64,000 bases of DNA from CAYWPG01 sp964460035 (lineage in GTDB: Bacteria > Pseudomonadota > Gammaproteobacteria > Nitrococcales > AK92): positions 5,340 to 69,339 of the forward strand of contig CAYWPG010000017.1 of NCBI GenBank assembly GCA_964460035.1, given 5' to 3'. Position 1 is the stretch's first letter. Each line of letters opens with the position of its first letter. The notes under the pieces were generated by a model that did no database searches, was not told where the DNA came from, and saw nothing but the letters and a program-made list of their open reading frames with translations. Below are positions 43,514 to 51,671 of the stretch, piece by piece. The position numbers were made by a program, and so were the translations under genes.

Positions 43514-43861
43514 ATGGCGACGATCGTTGGCTTTCTGCTATGCGTGTTCGTGCTGAGTGCTGGTGGCGCGGGGATTGCGCCGCGGTACGACCTCGAATGC
43601 CGGGTGAATGCCGCGACCGGCCACCTTCTCGCGAACGGATCGCTGCGGGGAGTGCGTCAGGTCGTCGCAAGCGACGATGTGGCTGGCTGGCTGGAACCCA
43701 ACCACGACGGCCCCGATCTCTCGCTCCCATTTGCGGTGATTCCCGTTAAGGTTGCGGCTGCGTGGCATGTGGTCTATGAGCATGTCGCGGCCGCGCGCCC
43801 AGGATTGCTGTTCGGAACGCTGCTCGCTTACGCTGGCGGGCCACGCGCTCCACCTCCCTAG
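43514..43861 (+). CDS. Doubtful small secreted protein
   Basis: An open frame of 115 codons from an ATG at 43514 with GCGGGACGG upstream. The start, ATIVGFLLCVFVLSAGGAGIA, looks like a signal peptide, but the rest has no recognised domain. An opposite-strand frame (43538-43972) overlaps it. Part of an open frame that starts at 43346, so neither start is certain. It could be a real small gene, a remnant, or chance. Confidence 0.3.
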   Translation: MATIVGFLLCVFVLSAGGAGIAPRYDLECRVNAATGHLLANGSLRGVRQVVASDDVAGWLEPNHDGPDLSLPFAVIPVKVAAAWHVVYEHVAAARPGLLFGTLLAYAGGPRAPPP

Positions 43862-43997
43862 CGGGCCGGCTGTATAGCTGGCGGCGTTCATGTTGTGTGG
43901 ACGTCCCGCGGCGGATGTTTCATTTCGATGGCCGCAGGCACGCTGTGTCGCAAGTCGTGTGCGTCGCGGCATTGCTGTGCCGGGAGTTGCGTTGAGC

Positions 43998-44016
43998 CTG
44001 ACGCTTGAAGCGTCAG
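43998..44016. promoter_or_regulatory. Inverted repeat upstream of mrpA
   Basis: CTGACGCT-TGA-AGCGTCAG, perfect 8-bp arms with a 3-nt spacer, ending about 112 nt before the mrpA ATG. It may be an operator or a leader hairpin; no matching regulator is known. Confidence 0.4.
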
Positions 44017-44127
44017 CGGTCAGGGTTGCCGAAGCACTATGGAAGTGCGCATGCGCACCCGACCGCGTTACCGTCGTAACGCTGCCGTAGGAATCATGCG
44101 GCGCCGGATTGTAGTGCCTTTACCGAT

Positions 44128-47040
44128 ATGTCGATGAATACTCTGCTGATCATCCTGCTCGTGCTTCCGTTTGCAGGTAGCGTGGTCGCCGCGTTCTTGC
44201 CGACCAATGCCCGCAATGCGGAGGCTTGGTTAGCGGGCGCCGTTGCGCTCGTGGCGCTGGCCATAGCGGCAAGCACCTATCCGGCAGTGATTGACGGCGG
44301 AGTTCTACGCTACACGGCGGCATGGGTGCCGACTCTGGGCCTGAACTTCAGCCTGAGGTTGGGAGGGTTCGCCTGGATGTTCGCGATGCTCGTGACGGGC
44401 ATCGGCTTTCTGGTCGTGTTGTATGCACGGTACTACATGTCGCCGGAGGATCCGGTGCCGCGCTTCTTCTCGTTCCTGCTGGCGTTCATGGGCGCCATGC
44501 TCGGCGTGGTACTGTCCGGCAACCTGATCCAGCTCGCGTTCTTCTGGGAGCTCACCAGCCTGTTCTCCTTCCTGCTGATCGGGTATTGGCACCACAACGC
44601 GCTTGCTCGTACCGGCGCGCGCATGGCGCTGATCGTCACTGGCGCCGGCGGTCTGTGCTTGTTGGCCGGCGTGCTGGTGCTTGGCCATATCGTCGGCAGT
44701 TACGATTTGGACTATGTGCTGGCGGCAGGCGATGCGATACGTGCGCACGCCCTGTATGTCCCCGCTCTGATCCTGATTCTTCTCGGCGCATTCACCAAGA
44801 GCGCCCAGTTCCCGTTCCAGTTCTGGTTGCCGCACGCCATGGCAGCACCCACGCCGGTGTCGGCCTATCTGCACTCGGCGACCATGGTGAAGGCAGGAGT
44901 ATTCCTGCTTACGCTGCTGTGGCCCGTGCTCTCGGGCACCGCAGAGTGGTTCTGGATCGTCACCTGCGTCGGCTTGATCACGATGTTGGTGGGCGCCTAT
45001 CTGGCGATGTTCCAGCACGATCTAAAAGGCCTGCTGGCCTACTCTACCATCAGTCATTTGGGCCTAATCACGCTGCTGCTTGGGCTAAGCACTCCGCTGG
45101 CGGCGGTCGCGGCCATTTTCCACATTATTAACCACGCGACGTTCAAGGCCTCGCTGTTCATGGCCGCCGGCATCATCGACCACGAGACCGGCACGCGGGA
45201 TATGCGCATCTTGGGCGGCTTGCGCCGAGCGATGCCGATCACTGCCACCTTGGCCATCGTCGCCAGTGCGGCGATGGCCGGCGTGCCGCTGTTGAACGGC
45301 TTTCTCTCCAAGGAGATGTTCTTCGCCGAGGCGATTGCTACGGAGACTTCCGTTCCGGCCATGGGCGTGTTGCTGACACTAGCGGCACCCCTGTGGGGCG
45401 TGTTCAGTGTCGTTTACTCGCTGCGCTTTATCACCGGCGCATTCTTCGGCGCGCCGGCCACCGACTTGCCGCGTACGCCCCATGAACCGCCGCGCTGGAT
45501 GCGTTTCCCCGTGGAGATGCTGGTACTGGCCTGTCTGGCGGTAGGGATGATCCCCGGCATTGTGATAGGTCCCTACCTTGCGGCGGCGGTGAAAAGTGTG
45601 CTTGGCGAGGCGACCCCCTACTACAGCCTCGCCGTGTGGCATGGCGTGACGCCGGCTCTGATTATGAGCGTTGGCGTCCTGCTAGGCGGGGCCCTTGCTT
45701 ATTGGCTGTCGAGGGACTACCTGCTGCGGGATCGCCAGGGACCGCCTCTGGTGCCTTTGCAGGGCAAGCAGGTCTTCGATCAGCTGCTGGTGTTCGTGTC
45801 CTGGCGCATGGCGAGCTGGCTGGAGGCGGTCCTGGGCACGCGTCGCCTGCAGCCTCAGTTACTGTTGCTGGTTTGCACGACCATCGTGGTGGCGGCCGCC
45901 ACGCTATGGAGCAGGGGCTTGGGTGCGGGCGAGTTTGCCGCATCACCCGTGGACCCCGTACTCGCCCTGGTGTGGTTGCTGGGCGGGGCCTGCGCGGTGG
46001 GCGCGGCTTATCAGGCCAAGTTCCATCGCCTGGCGGCACTGGTTCTGCTTGGCGGGGCCGGGTTGTCTACGTGCATCACCTTCGTGTGGCTCTCGGCGCC
46101 GGACCTGGGTATGACGCAGCTCATGGTAGAGATCGTTACTACCGTACTGCTGTTACTGGGGTTGCGTTGGCTGCCAAAGCGCATCAAGGACGCACGCACC
46201 ACGGCGACGGAAGCGGCGCGCCGCAGCCGCGATCTGCTCATCGCGCTCGCCGCCGGTGGCGGGCTGGGTGCGTTGGCCTACGTGGTGATGACCCGTCCGC
46301 AAACCGATAGCATTTCGCGCTTTTTCTTGGAGCGCGCCTACAGCGAGGGTGGCGGGACCAACGTTGTCAACGTGATTCTCGTCGACTTCCGCGGCTTCGA
46401 TACCTTAGGCGAGATTACCGTGCTCGGTATCGTCGCTTTGACCTGCTTCTCGCTGCTGCGCCGCTTCCGGCCGGCGCCCGAGAGCATGGAGCCGCCGCGC
46501 CAGCAGCGCATCCTGGATGCCGATAAAGCGGAGCATCAGGCAGGTGACATCATCCCCGACTACATACTGGCGCCGTCGGTAATCATGCGCCTGATGTTTC
46601 CGATGGCCGGTATCCTTGCGATCTACCTTTTCCTGCGCGGCCATAATATGCCCGGCGGTGGCTTCGTGGGCGGTCTGGCGCTGGCTATTGCCATCATCGT
46701 CCAGTACATGGCCGGCGGCACCCGCTGGTTCGAAGCGCGCTGGCGTATCAACGCCTTGCGCTGGATAGCGGTGGGCCTTCTATTCGCGGTGGGTACCGGC
46801 ATCGGGTCCTGGTTCGTGGCCCATCCGTTCCTGACATCCGTCACCCGCTACGTGGAGTTGCCGCTGCTTGGGGAGCTGCCGTTGGCGAGTGCCATGGCGT
46901 TCGATATCGGTGTGTTCGTATTGGTGGTTGGCGCTACCGCGCTGATTCTGCTCGCGCTGGCGCACCAGTCGCTGCGCAGCCACCGCGCCCCGCGCGCCGA
47001 GGCATCCACCTCCACCACCGCCACCGTGAAGGAGTCCTGA
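44128..47040 (+). CDS. mrpA: Na+/H+ antiporter subunit A (MrpA/MnhA, with fused MrpB domain)
   Basis: 970 residues, mostly membrane helices. The N-terminal two-thirds is the NuoL-like antiporter module (GAFTKSAQFPFQFWLPHAM, STISHLGLITLL, HIINHATFKASLFMAAG). After the helix-rich middle section comes a C-terminal MrpB-like part beginning near 810 with MRLMFPMAGILAIYLFLRGH and GGGFVGGLALAIAI. This fused A-B form is the group 2 Mrp arrangement. It exchanges Na+ (or K+) for H+ with MrpC-G. mrpC follows with a one-base overlap. Confidence 0.96.
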   Translation: MSMNTLLIILLVLPFAGSVVAAFLPTNARNAEAWLAGAVALVALAIAASTYPAVIDGGVLRYTAAWVPTLGLNFSLRLGGFAWMFAMLVTGIGFLVVLYARYYMSPEDPVPRFFSFLLAFMGAMLGVVLSGNLIQLAFFWELTSLFSFLLIGYWHHNALARTGARMALIVTGAGGLCLLAGVLVLGHIVGSYDLDYVLAAGDAIRAHALYVPALILILLGAFTKSAQFPFQFWLPHAMAAPTPVSAYLHSATMVKAGVFLLTLLWPVLSGTAEWFWIVTCVGLITMLVGAYLAMFQHDLKGLLAYSTISHLGLITLLLGLSTPLAAVAAIFHIINHATFKASLFMAAGIIDHETGTRDMRILGGLRRAMPITATLAIVASAAMAGVPLLNGFLSKEMFFAEAIATETSVPAMGVLLTLAAPLWGVFSVVYSLRFITGAFFGAPATDLPRTPHEPPRWMRFPVEMLVLACLAVGMIPGIVIGPYLAAAVKSVLGEATPYYSLAVWHGVTPALIMSVGVLLGGALAYWLSRDYLLRDRQGPPLVPLQGKQVFDQLLVFVSWRMASWLEAVLGTRRLQPQLLLLVCTTIVVAAATLWSRGLGAGEFAASPVDPVLALVWLLGGACAVGAAYQAKFHRLAALVLLGGAGLSTCITFVWLSAPDLGMTQLMVEIVTTVLLLLGLRWLPKRIKDARTTATEAARRSRDLLIALAAGGGLGALAYVVMTRPQTDSISRFFLERAYSEGGGTNVVNVILVDFRGFDTLGEITVLGIVALTCFSLLRRFRPAPESMEPPRQQRILDADKAEHQAGDIIPDYILAPSVIMRLMFPMAGILAIYLFLRGHNMPGGGFVGGLALAIAIIVQYMAGGTRWFEARWRINALRWIAVGLLFAVGTGIGSWFVAHPFLTSVTRYVELPLLGELPLASAMAFDIGVFVLVVGATALILLALAHQSLRSHRAPRAEASTSTTATVKES

Positions 47041-47384
47041 TGGAGATAGTTGTTGCGTTTGCTATTGCGGTAATGGCCACTTCAGGGGTGTGGTTGCTGC
47101 TGCGTCCTCGCACATTTCAGGTCATCATCGGGCTATCTCTGCTGTCCTACGCCGTGAATCTGTTCATCTTCAGCATGGGACGGCTGCGAGTAGGCGCTCC
47201 GCCGCTGCTGGAGAAGGGCGGCGTGGTAGATCCGGCCGCGTTCACCGACCCTCTCCCGCAAGCGCTGGTGCTCACCGCTATCGTCATCGGCTTTGCGACG
47301 ACGGCGCTTTTTCTGGTGGTGCTGTTGGCTTCCCGCGGCGCGACGGGCACTGATCATGTCGACGGCGAGGAGCGCAAGCGGTGA
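47040..47384 (+). CDS. mrpC: Na+/H+ antiporter subunit C (MrpC/MnhC)
   Basis: 114 residues with three membrane helices. VIIGLSLLSYAVNLFIFSMG and ALVLTAIVIGFATTALFLVVLL are typical of NuoK-like MrpC. It is part of the Mrp complex. It overlaps mrpA by 1 nt and mrpD by 4 nt. Confidence 0.94.
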   Translation: MEIVVAFAIAVMATSGVWLLLRPRTFQVIIGLSLLSYAVNLFIFSMGRLRVGAPPLLEKGGVVDPAAFTDPLPQALVLTAIVIGFATTALFLVVLLASRGATGTDHVDGEERKR

Positions 47385-49024
47385 GTAGCATCATGAATCA
47401 CTTGTTGGTCCTGCCGGTGCTGCTGCCGCTGGTGGTCGGCGCGGTCATGCTGCTGATCAACGATCGCCATCATTGGCTGCGCGCCGCTATCGGCCTGTTA
47501 TCCGCCGCTGCCTTGCTGGCCATGGCCGTCAAGCTGCTGACGCTTGCGGACGCTGCGCCGGGGTCCCCTATCCTGCGCAGCGCCTATCTGATCGGCAACT
47601 GGCCGGCGCCGTTCGGGATCGTGCTGGTGGCGGATCGCTTGTCCGCCGTAATGCTGCTGCTGACCAGCGTGCTGGCGGTCGCTTCGTTGACCTACTCGCT
47701 GGCGCGCTGGCATCGCGCGGGAACGCACTTCCATCCGTTGGTGCAGTTTCTGCTGATGGGGCTGAACGGGGCCTTTCTCACGGGCGACTTGTTCAACCTG
47801 TTCGTGTTCTTCGAGGTCACTCTGGCGGCGTCCTATGGCCTGCTCCTGCATGGGGCCGGTGCTGCGAGAATCCAGGCCGGCTTGCACTATATCGCCATTA
47901 ACCTGGCGGCTTCGCTGCTGTTCCTGATCGGCGTCAGCCTCATCTACGGCGCCACCGACACCCTCAATATGGCCGACGTCGCCGCGCGCATACCGCAGTT
48001 GGTGGCGGAAGATCGGGTCTTGCTGGAGGCTGGCGCGGCGATTCTCGGCATCGCATTCCTGGTCAAGGCGGCGATGTGGCCGCTGAGTTTCTGGCTGCCG
48101 CCTGCCTACGCGGCGGCGAGCCCTCCGGCGGCTGCATTGTTTGCGGTCACCAGCAAGCTCGGCGTCTACGCCGTGCTGAGGCTGTGGCTGCTGATGTTCG
48201 GCCCCGAGGCCGGAGCATCGGCGCTGTTCGGCGGCCAGTGGCTGCTGTTGGGCGGAATCGCGACGGTCATCTTCGGCGCGATTGGCAGCCTGGCGTCTCA
48301 GAATATGGCGCGCCTGGCCGGTTACAGCGTGCTGATTTCCTCCGGCACGCTGCTCGCCGCGATCGGCACCGGGCAGGTAGCGGTCGTGGGCGCCGGCTTG
48401 TTTTACCTTGTCAGCTCGACCCTGGGGATCAGTGCGTTCTATTTGCTGATCGAGCTGGCGGAGAGAGGCCGGGTTGCCGGCGCGGATGTGCTGGCAGTGA
48501 CCTTGGAGGCGTTCGGCGGGCCGGGGGATGAGGAGCCTGAGGACGACACCGCCGGGGTCGCCATTCCCGCAACCATGGCTCTGCTAGGCATCAGCTTTGC
48601 CTTATGCGCTTTGTCTATCGCCGGCTTGCCCCCGGTCTCCGGGTTCATCGCCAAGCTCGCTTTGCTATCGGCGGCTTTCAATCCCGACGGGCTGGGCACC
48701 ACCGGACCGGTGTCTCTTACTGCCTGGGTGCTGCTCGTCGTGCTGCTGGTGGCTGGCCTGGCGGGTTTGATCGCGCTGGTGCGTGCCGGTATCAGAACGT
48801 TCTGGGCTCCGCTGGGCCGCAGCGTGCCGCGAGTGCGCGTAATCGAGATGCTGCCGGTGGGGGTTCTGCTGCTGCTTAGCCTGGTGATGACCGCTCAGGC
48901 CGGAACGGTGCTTCGCTACACCCAGGCGGCCGCCGAGTCGCTGTTCGCACCGGAGACTTATGTGCAGCGGGTCATGACCTCCTCGGTCGTGACTGCAGCG
49001 GGTCATGAGGAGGATGCGCAATGA
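47381..49024 (+). CDS. mrpD: Na+/H+ antiporter subunit D (MrpD/MnhD)
   Basis: 547 residues, a NuoL/M/N-like proton channel subunit. Motifs include FLLMGLNGAFLTGDLFNLFVFFE, FLVKAAMWPLSFWLPPAY and SLASQNMARLAGYSVLISSG, where the central helices carry the conserved lysines and glutamates. GTG start at 47381 overlapping mrpC. Stop overlaps mrpE by 4 nt. Confidence 0.95.
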   Translation: MSSIMNHLLVLPVLLPLVVGAVMLLINDRHHWLRAAIGLLSAAALLAMAVKLLTLADAAPGSPILRSAYLIGNWPAPFGIVLVADRLSAVMLLLTSVLAVASLTYSLARWHRAGTHFHPLVQFLLMGLNGAFLTGDLFNLFVFFEVTLAASYGLLLHGAGAARIQAGLHYIAINLAASLLFLIGVSLIYGATDTLNMADVAARIPQLVAEDRVLLEAGAAILGIAFLVKAAMWPLSFWLPPAYAAASPPAAALFAVTSKLGVYAVLRLWLLMFGPEAGASALFGGQWLLLGGIATVIFGAIGSLASQNMARLAGYSVLISSGTLLAAIGTGQVAVVGAGLFYLVSSTLGISAFYLLIELAERGRVAGADVLAVTLEAFGGPGDEEPEDDTAGVAIPATMALLGISFALCALSIAGLPPVSGFIAKLALLSAAFNPDGLGTTGPVSLTAWVLLVVLLVAGLAGLIALVRAGIRTFWAPLGRSVPRVRVIEMLPVGVLLLLSLVMTAQAGTVLRYTQAAAESLFAPETYVQRVMTSSVVTAAGHEEDAQ

Positions 49025-49509
49025 GCCGTTGGCTACCGTTCCCCCTGATATCGTTGGCGCTGTTAGGCTTGTGGTTGTTGCTCAACCAGACCCTGGCGCT
49101 GGCCCACATATTGTTGGGAGGCGTCCTCGGGATCGTCGGCGGCCTTACGTTGACGAAGCTCGACTTGCCGCGCACTAACGCCAAGCGTGCCATGACCGCC
49201 CTCATCCTCGCCGGGCGCGTATTCTACGACATTGTCCGCTCCAACATTTCCGTGGCGCGCATAATCCTGTTTCCTCGCTCGCGGCGCGCGGTATCCGCCT
49301 TTGTGCATATCCCCCTCAAGATGCGCAGCCCATACGGTCTGGCGTTGCTGGGCGGTATCATTACCGCCGCTCCAGGCACTGTTTGGGTCGATTACGACTC
49401 CGAGACGGGAGTGCTCGTCACCCATGTACTGGATCTGGTCGACGAGCAGGAGTGGGTGAACATCATCAAGTTGCGCTACGAGCGGGCGTTGATGGAGATC
49501 TTCGAATGA
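49021..49509 (+). CDS. mrpE: Na+/H+ antiporter subunit E (MrpE/MnhE)
   Basis: 162 residues. Two membrane segments (about 5-45) lead to the soluble MrpE domain. VAFVHIPLKM-type (here SAFVHIPLKMRSPYG), GTVWVDYDSETGVLVTHVLD and the C-terminal RYERALMEIFE are typical. Both ends overlap neighbours by 4 nt. Confidence 0.94.
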   Translation: MSRWLPFPLISLALLGLWLLLNQTLALAHILLGGVLGIVGGLTLTKLDLPRTNAKRAMTALILAGRVFYDIVRSNISVARIILFPRSRRAVSAFVHIPLKMRSPYGLALLGGIITAAPGTVWVDYDSETGVLVTHVLDLVDEQEWVNIIKLRYERALMEIFE

Positions 49510-49787
49510 GTCTACAGATCCTGAGCTGGACGCTTATCCTTGCTCAGATCATGCTGGCGCTCAGTATGGCCTGTGCAGCTTTGCGATTGTTCTGGGGGCC
49601 GCGCGCACAGGATCGCGTGCTCGCGTTGGACACCCTCTATGTGAACTCGGCGCTGCTGCTGCTGGTTTTCGGCATTCGTACTGCCAGCTCGGCTTACTTC
49701 GAAGTGGCGCTGGGCATAACCATGCTGGGCTTTGTAGGCACGGTTGCGCTGGCTAAATTCCTGCTCCGCGGGGAGGTGATCGAGTGA
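49506..49787 (+). CDS. mrpF: Na+/H+ antiporter subunit F (MrpF/MnhF)
   Basis: 93 residues from the ATG at 49506, overlapping mrpE by 4 nt; the frame is open further upstream but that part lies inside mrpE. Three helices and GPRAQDRVLALDTLYVN and ALGITMLGFVGTVALAKFLLRG identify MrpF. Confidence 0.94.
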   Translation: MSLQILSWTLILAQIMLALSMACAALRLFWGPRAQDRVLALDTLYVNSALLLLVFGIRTASSAYFEVALGITMLGFVGTVALAKFLLRGEVIE

Positions 49788-50134
49788 TTGCAGCGAGTGA
49801 GTTGCCTAGTTGGGCTGCATGGTTCACGGCGGTCTGTGTTCTGGGCGGAGCCATGTTTGCTTTGACCGGAGCTATCGGGCTGGTCCGGCTGCCGACGTTC
49901 TTCGAGCGCATCCATGCTCCCACTTTGAGCACATCGATGGGAACGGCGGGGATAGTTCTGGGATCTATCGTCTTCTTCTCCGCCTTAACGTCAGGCCTGG
50001 TGCTTCACCAACTCCTGATCGGCATATTTGTGACGATCACTACCCCAATAACCTTTATGGTTCTGGCGCGAGCGGTACTGTACCGGGAACGTTACGAGGA
50101 CGGTGCGGAAGAGTCGAAAAAGGAGCCGAAATAG
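49784..50134 (+). CDS. mrpG: Na+/H+ antiporter subunit G (MrpG/MnhG)
   Basis: 116 residues, three helices. GAIGLVRLPTFFERIHAPT is the MrpG signature, and TTPITFMVLARAVLYR follows. GTG start at 49784 overlapping mrpF by 4 nt. It is the last gene of the operon and is convergent with tatB. Confidence 0.95.
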   Translation: MIAASELPSWAAWFTAVCVLGGAMFALTGAIGLVRLPTFFERIHAPTLSTSMGTAGIVLGSIVFFSALTSGLVLHQLLIGIFVTITTPITFMVLARAVLYRERYEDGAEESKKEPK

Positions 50135-50297
50135 CGGGGCGGTGGTCACGTGCCTGGTACTGGTGCGCCGGCGCCCTTAGCACCAATTCAAGACGACCGA
50201 GCAATGTGCTGGCTGCGAACGTGGCGACAAGCTGTTATCCGCTGTTTCAGCGCCCGGTCCCGGCGCCAGCCTGGGGAGCCTGCCGCGTTCCATGGAC

Positions 50298-50660
50298 TTA
50301 CCCGGCACGCTCTTCGTGTTTTTCATCGATGTGAGGCGCTGACGAGTCCGCTTTCTCCGTCGCTGCGACGGGCTCCGTCCGCACGGGCTGAGTCTCCTGC
50401 GCTGCTCTCGAACCAGAGCCCTGATCCGCGGTGTCCTCGCATATCGGCTGCGTGGGGTTATTGAGCTGGAGCTTGAGGTCGCGCACCACTCCCGGATTGA
50501 GCTCACGCTCCATTTCCGCCTGAACCGAGCGCAGCATTGCCCTTGCGCGGCCGATAATGAGCCCTATCGTCCGCACCACCTTGGGAATTCGCTCTGGTCC
50601 GAGGACGATCAGAGCCACTATGACCACGACCAGCATCTCAGCCGAACCGATATCGAACAC
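50298..50660 (-). CDS. tatB: Sec-independent protein translocase TatB
   Basis: 120 residues. MFDIGSAEMLVVVIVALIVLG is the TatB start, with the LGPERIPK hinge after the single membrane helix. An amphipathic helix (VVRTIGLIIGRARAMLRSVQ) and a charged, variable tail follow. TatB with TatC recognises twin-arginine signals. tatA and tatC are not beside it, which is unusual. Confidence 0.9.
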   Translation of the reverse strand: MFDIGSAEMLVVVIVALIVLGPERIPKVVRTIGLIIGRARAMLRSVQAEMERELNPGVVRDLKLQLNNPTQPICEDTADQGSGSRAAQETQPVRTEPVAATEKADSSAPHIDEKHEERAG

Positions 50661-50752
50661 CGAACCTCCTCTCTAGCTTCACCTGTCCTTGAGCGCCGGC
50701 ATCTTGGAGACGATCGGCTAGTCATTACTCGCTTGCTTACCCAGGCACCCCA

Positions 50753-51019
50753 CTAGCGCAGCTGGCTGTCCTTGCTGCCGCGGCGGTTATAGCCGGTGTA
50801 CGTTACAGTCTGTTTATCACGCTCGCTCTGGCACGGCACGCAAAGGCGCACCCCCGGTAACGCTTGCCGTCTCGCGTGGGGGATTTCCTGGCCGCATTCC
50901 TGGCAGTACTTCAGGCTCTCCCCGCGCGGCAACTGGCTGCGCGCCCGCTCTACGGCATCCTCGATGGTGCTATGGATTTGCTCGTGGACGGCGCTATCGC
51001 CAGCCCAGCCATTTGCCAT
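50753..51019 (-). CDS. DksA/TraR-type small zinc-finger protein
   Basis: 88 residues. The finger is C-x2-C (CQEC, residues 39-42) and C-x2-C (CVPC, 60-63), the TraR/DksA C4 arrangement. A short N-terminal helix (about 10-30) replaces the long DksA coiled coil, as in the YbiI/TraR-like group. It may bind the RNA polymerase secondary channel; direct evidence is lacking. Confidence 0.85.
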   Translation of the reverse strand: MANGWAGDSAVHEQIHSTIEDAVERARSQLPRGESLKYCQECGQEIPHARRQALPGVRLCVPCQSERDKQTVTYTGYNRRGSKDSQLR

Positions 51020-51196
51020 GGCGACCTCCCCTGGGATTCGGAACGAACGGCGGCTTGCTTTGAAAAGCTCGCCTCGAAGAACTTGCGCGCGAGTGCAGCG
51101 CTTTTACCGGTTACGTCCGGCACGCTTCAATCGGCATGGCGGACGACTTTGCCCCTTACCACTGAAACCGGTACGAGCCGGAGGGCCGCGTGACGG

Positions 51197-51670
51197 TCAC
51201 CGAACCTCGTAAAAGTCGATGACGACGCCGTCCGGCCCCCGCATGCCGGAGCCGATGACTACCGTACGGTTCAGCCACGCGTAAGCCTCGGCGGCGGTTT
51301 CAAAGGCGGCATTGTTACGGAAGTAGTACTCCTGCGGATTGACTGCTTCGCCTCGTGCCAGTCGCGCCATCACCTCCGGTGGGCCGTGGCGCAGTCCCCT
51401 ATCGTACAAGTAGATCAGCGCCCCGTCGTCGGTCTCCAGGGTATAGCGTGCGTCGAGCTGTATGCAGCCATCGGGCCGTTGTACTAGCCAGTCCCCGCCC
51501 CCGGCCAGCACCTTGCCCCGAAGACGCGATCCGACGAACTCGCCCCCAACGATGGGAATCAGCCGCCGATCGCCCCACGGTCCGCTGCCGATCGTCACCG
51601 GCGCGCCGGCGTCGATCCGCACCCGCATCAGGTGCTCCAACGTGGGAACCACAGGTTGTAGCGTATTCAT
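51197..51670 (-). CDS. DUF3237-domain protein
   Basis: 157 residues of one DUF3237 domain. VRIDAGAPVTIGSGPWGDRRLIPIVGG and KVLAGGGDWLVQRPDGCIQLDARYTLETDDG carry the conserved glycines and tryptophans. It lies 1 nt downstream of an FAD-dependent monooxygenase, in one operon, so it may be its partner or act on its product. Function is unknown. Confidence 0.9.
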   Translation of the reverse strand: MNTLQPVVPTLEHLMRVRIDAGAPVTIGSGPWGDRRLIPIVGGEFVGSRLRGKVLAGGGDWLVQRPDGCIQLDARYTLETDDGALIYLYDRGLRHGPPEVMARLARGEAVNPQEYYFRNNAAFETAAEAYAWLNRTVVIGSGMRGPDGVVIDFYEVR

Positions 51671-51671
51671 G

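Larger units (their letters stand above)
43061..44127. other. Intergenic stretch between chemoreceptor and mrpA
   Basis: About 1.07 kb. It contains a doubtful small gene at 43514-43861 and an inverted repeat at 43998-44016. No known RNA gene, terminator with a clear T-run, or other feature is recognised. Confidence 0.5.
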
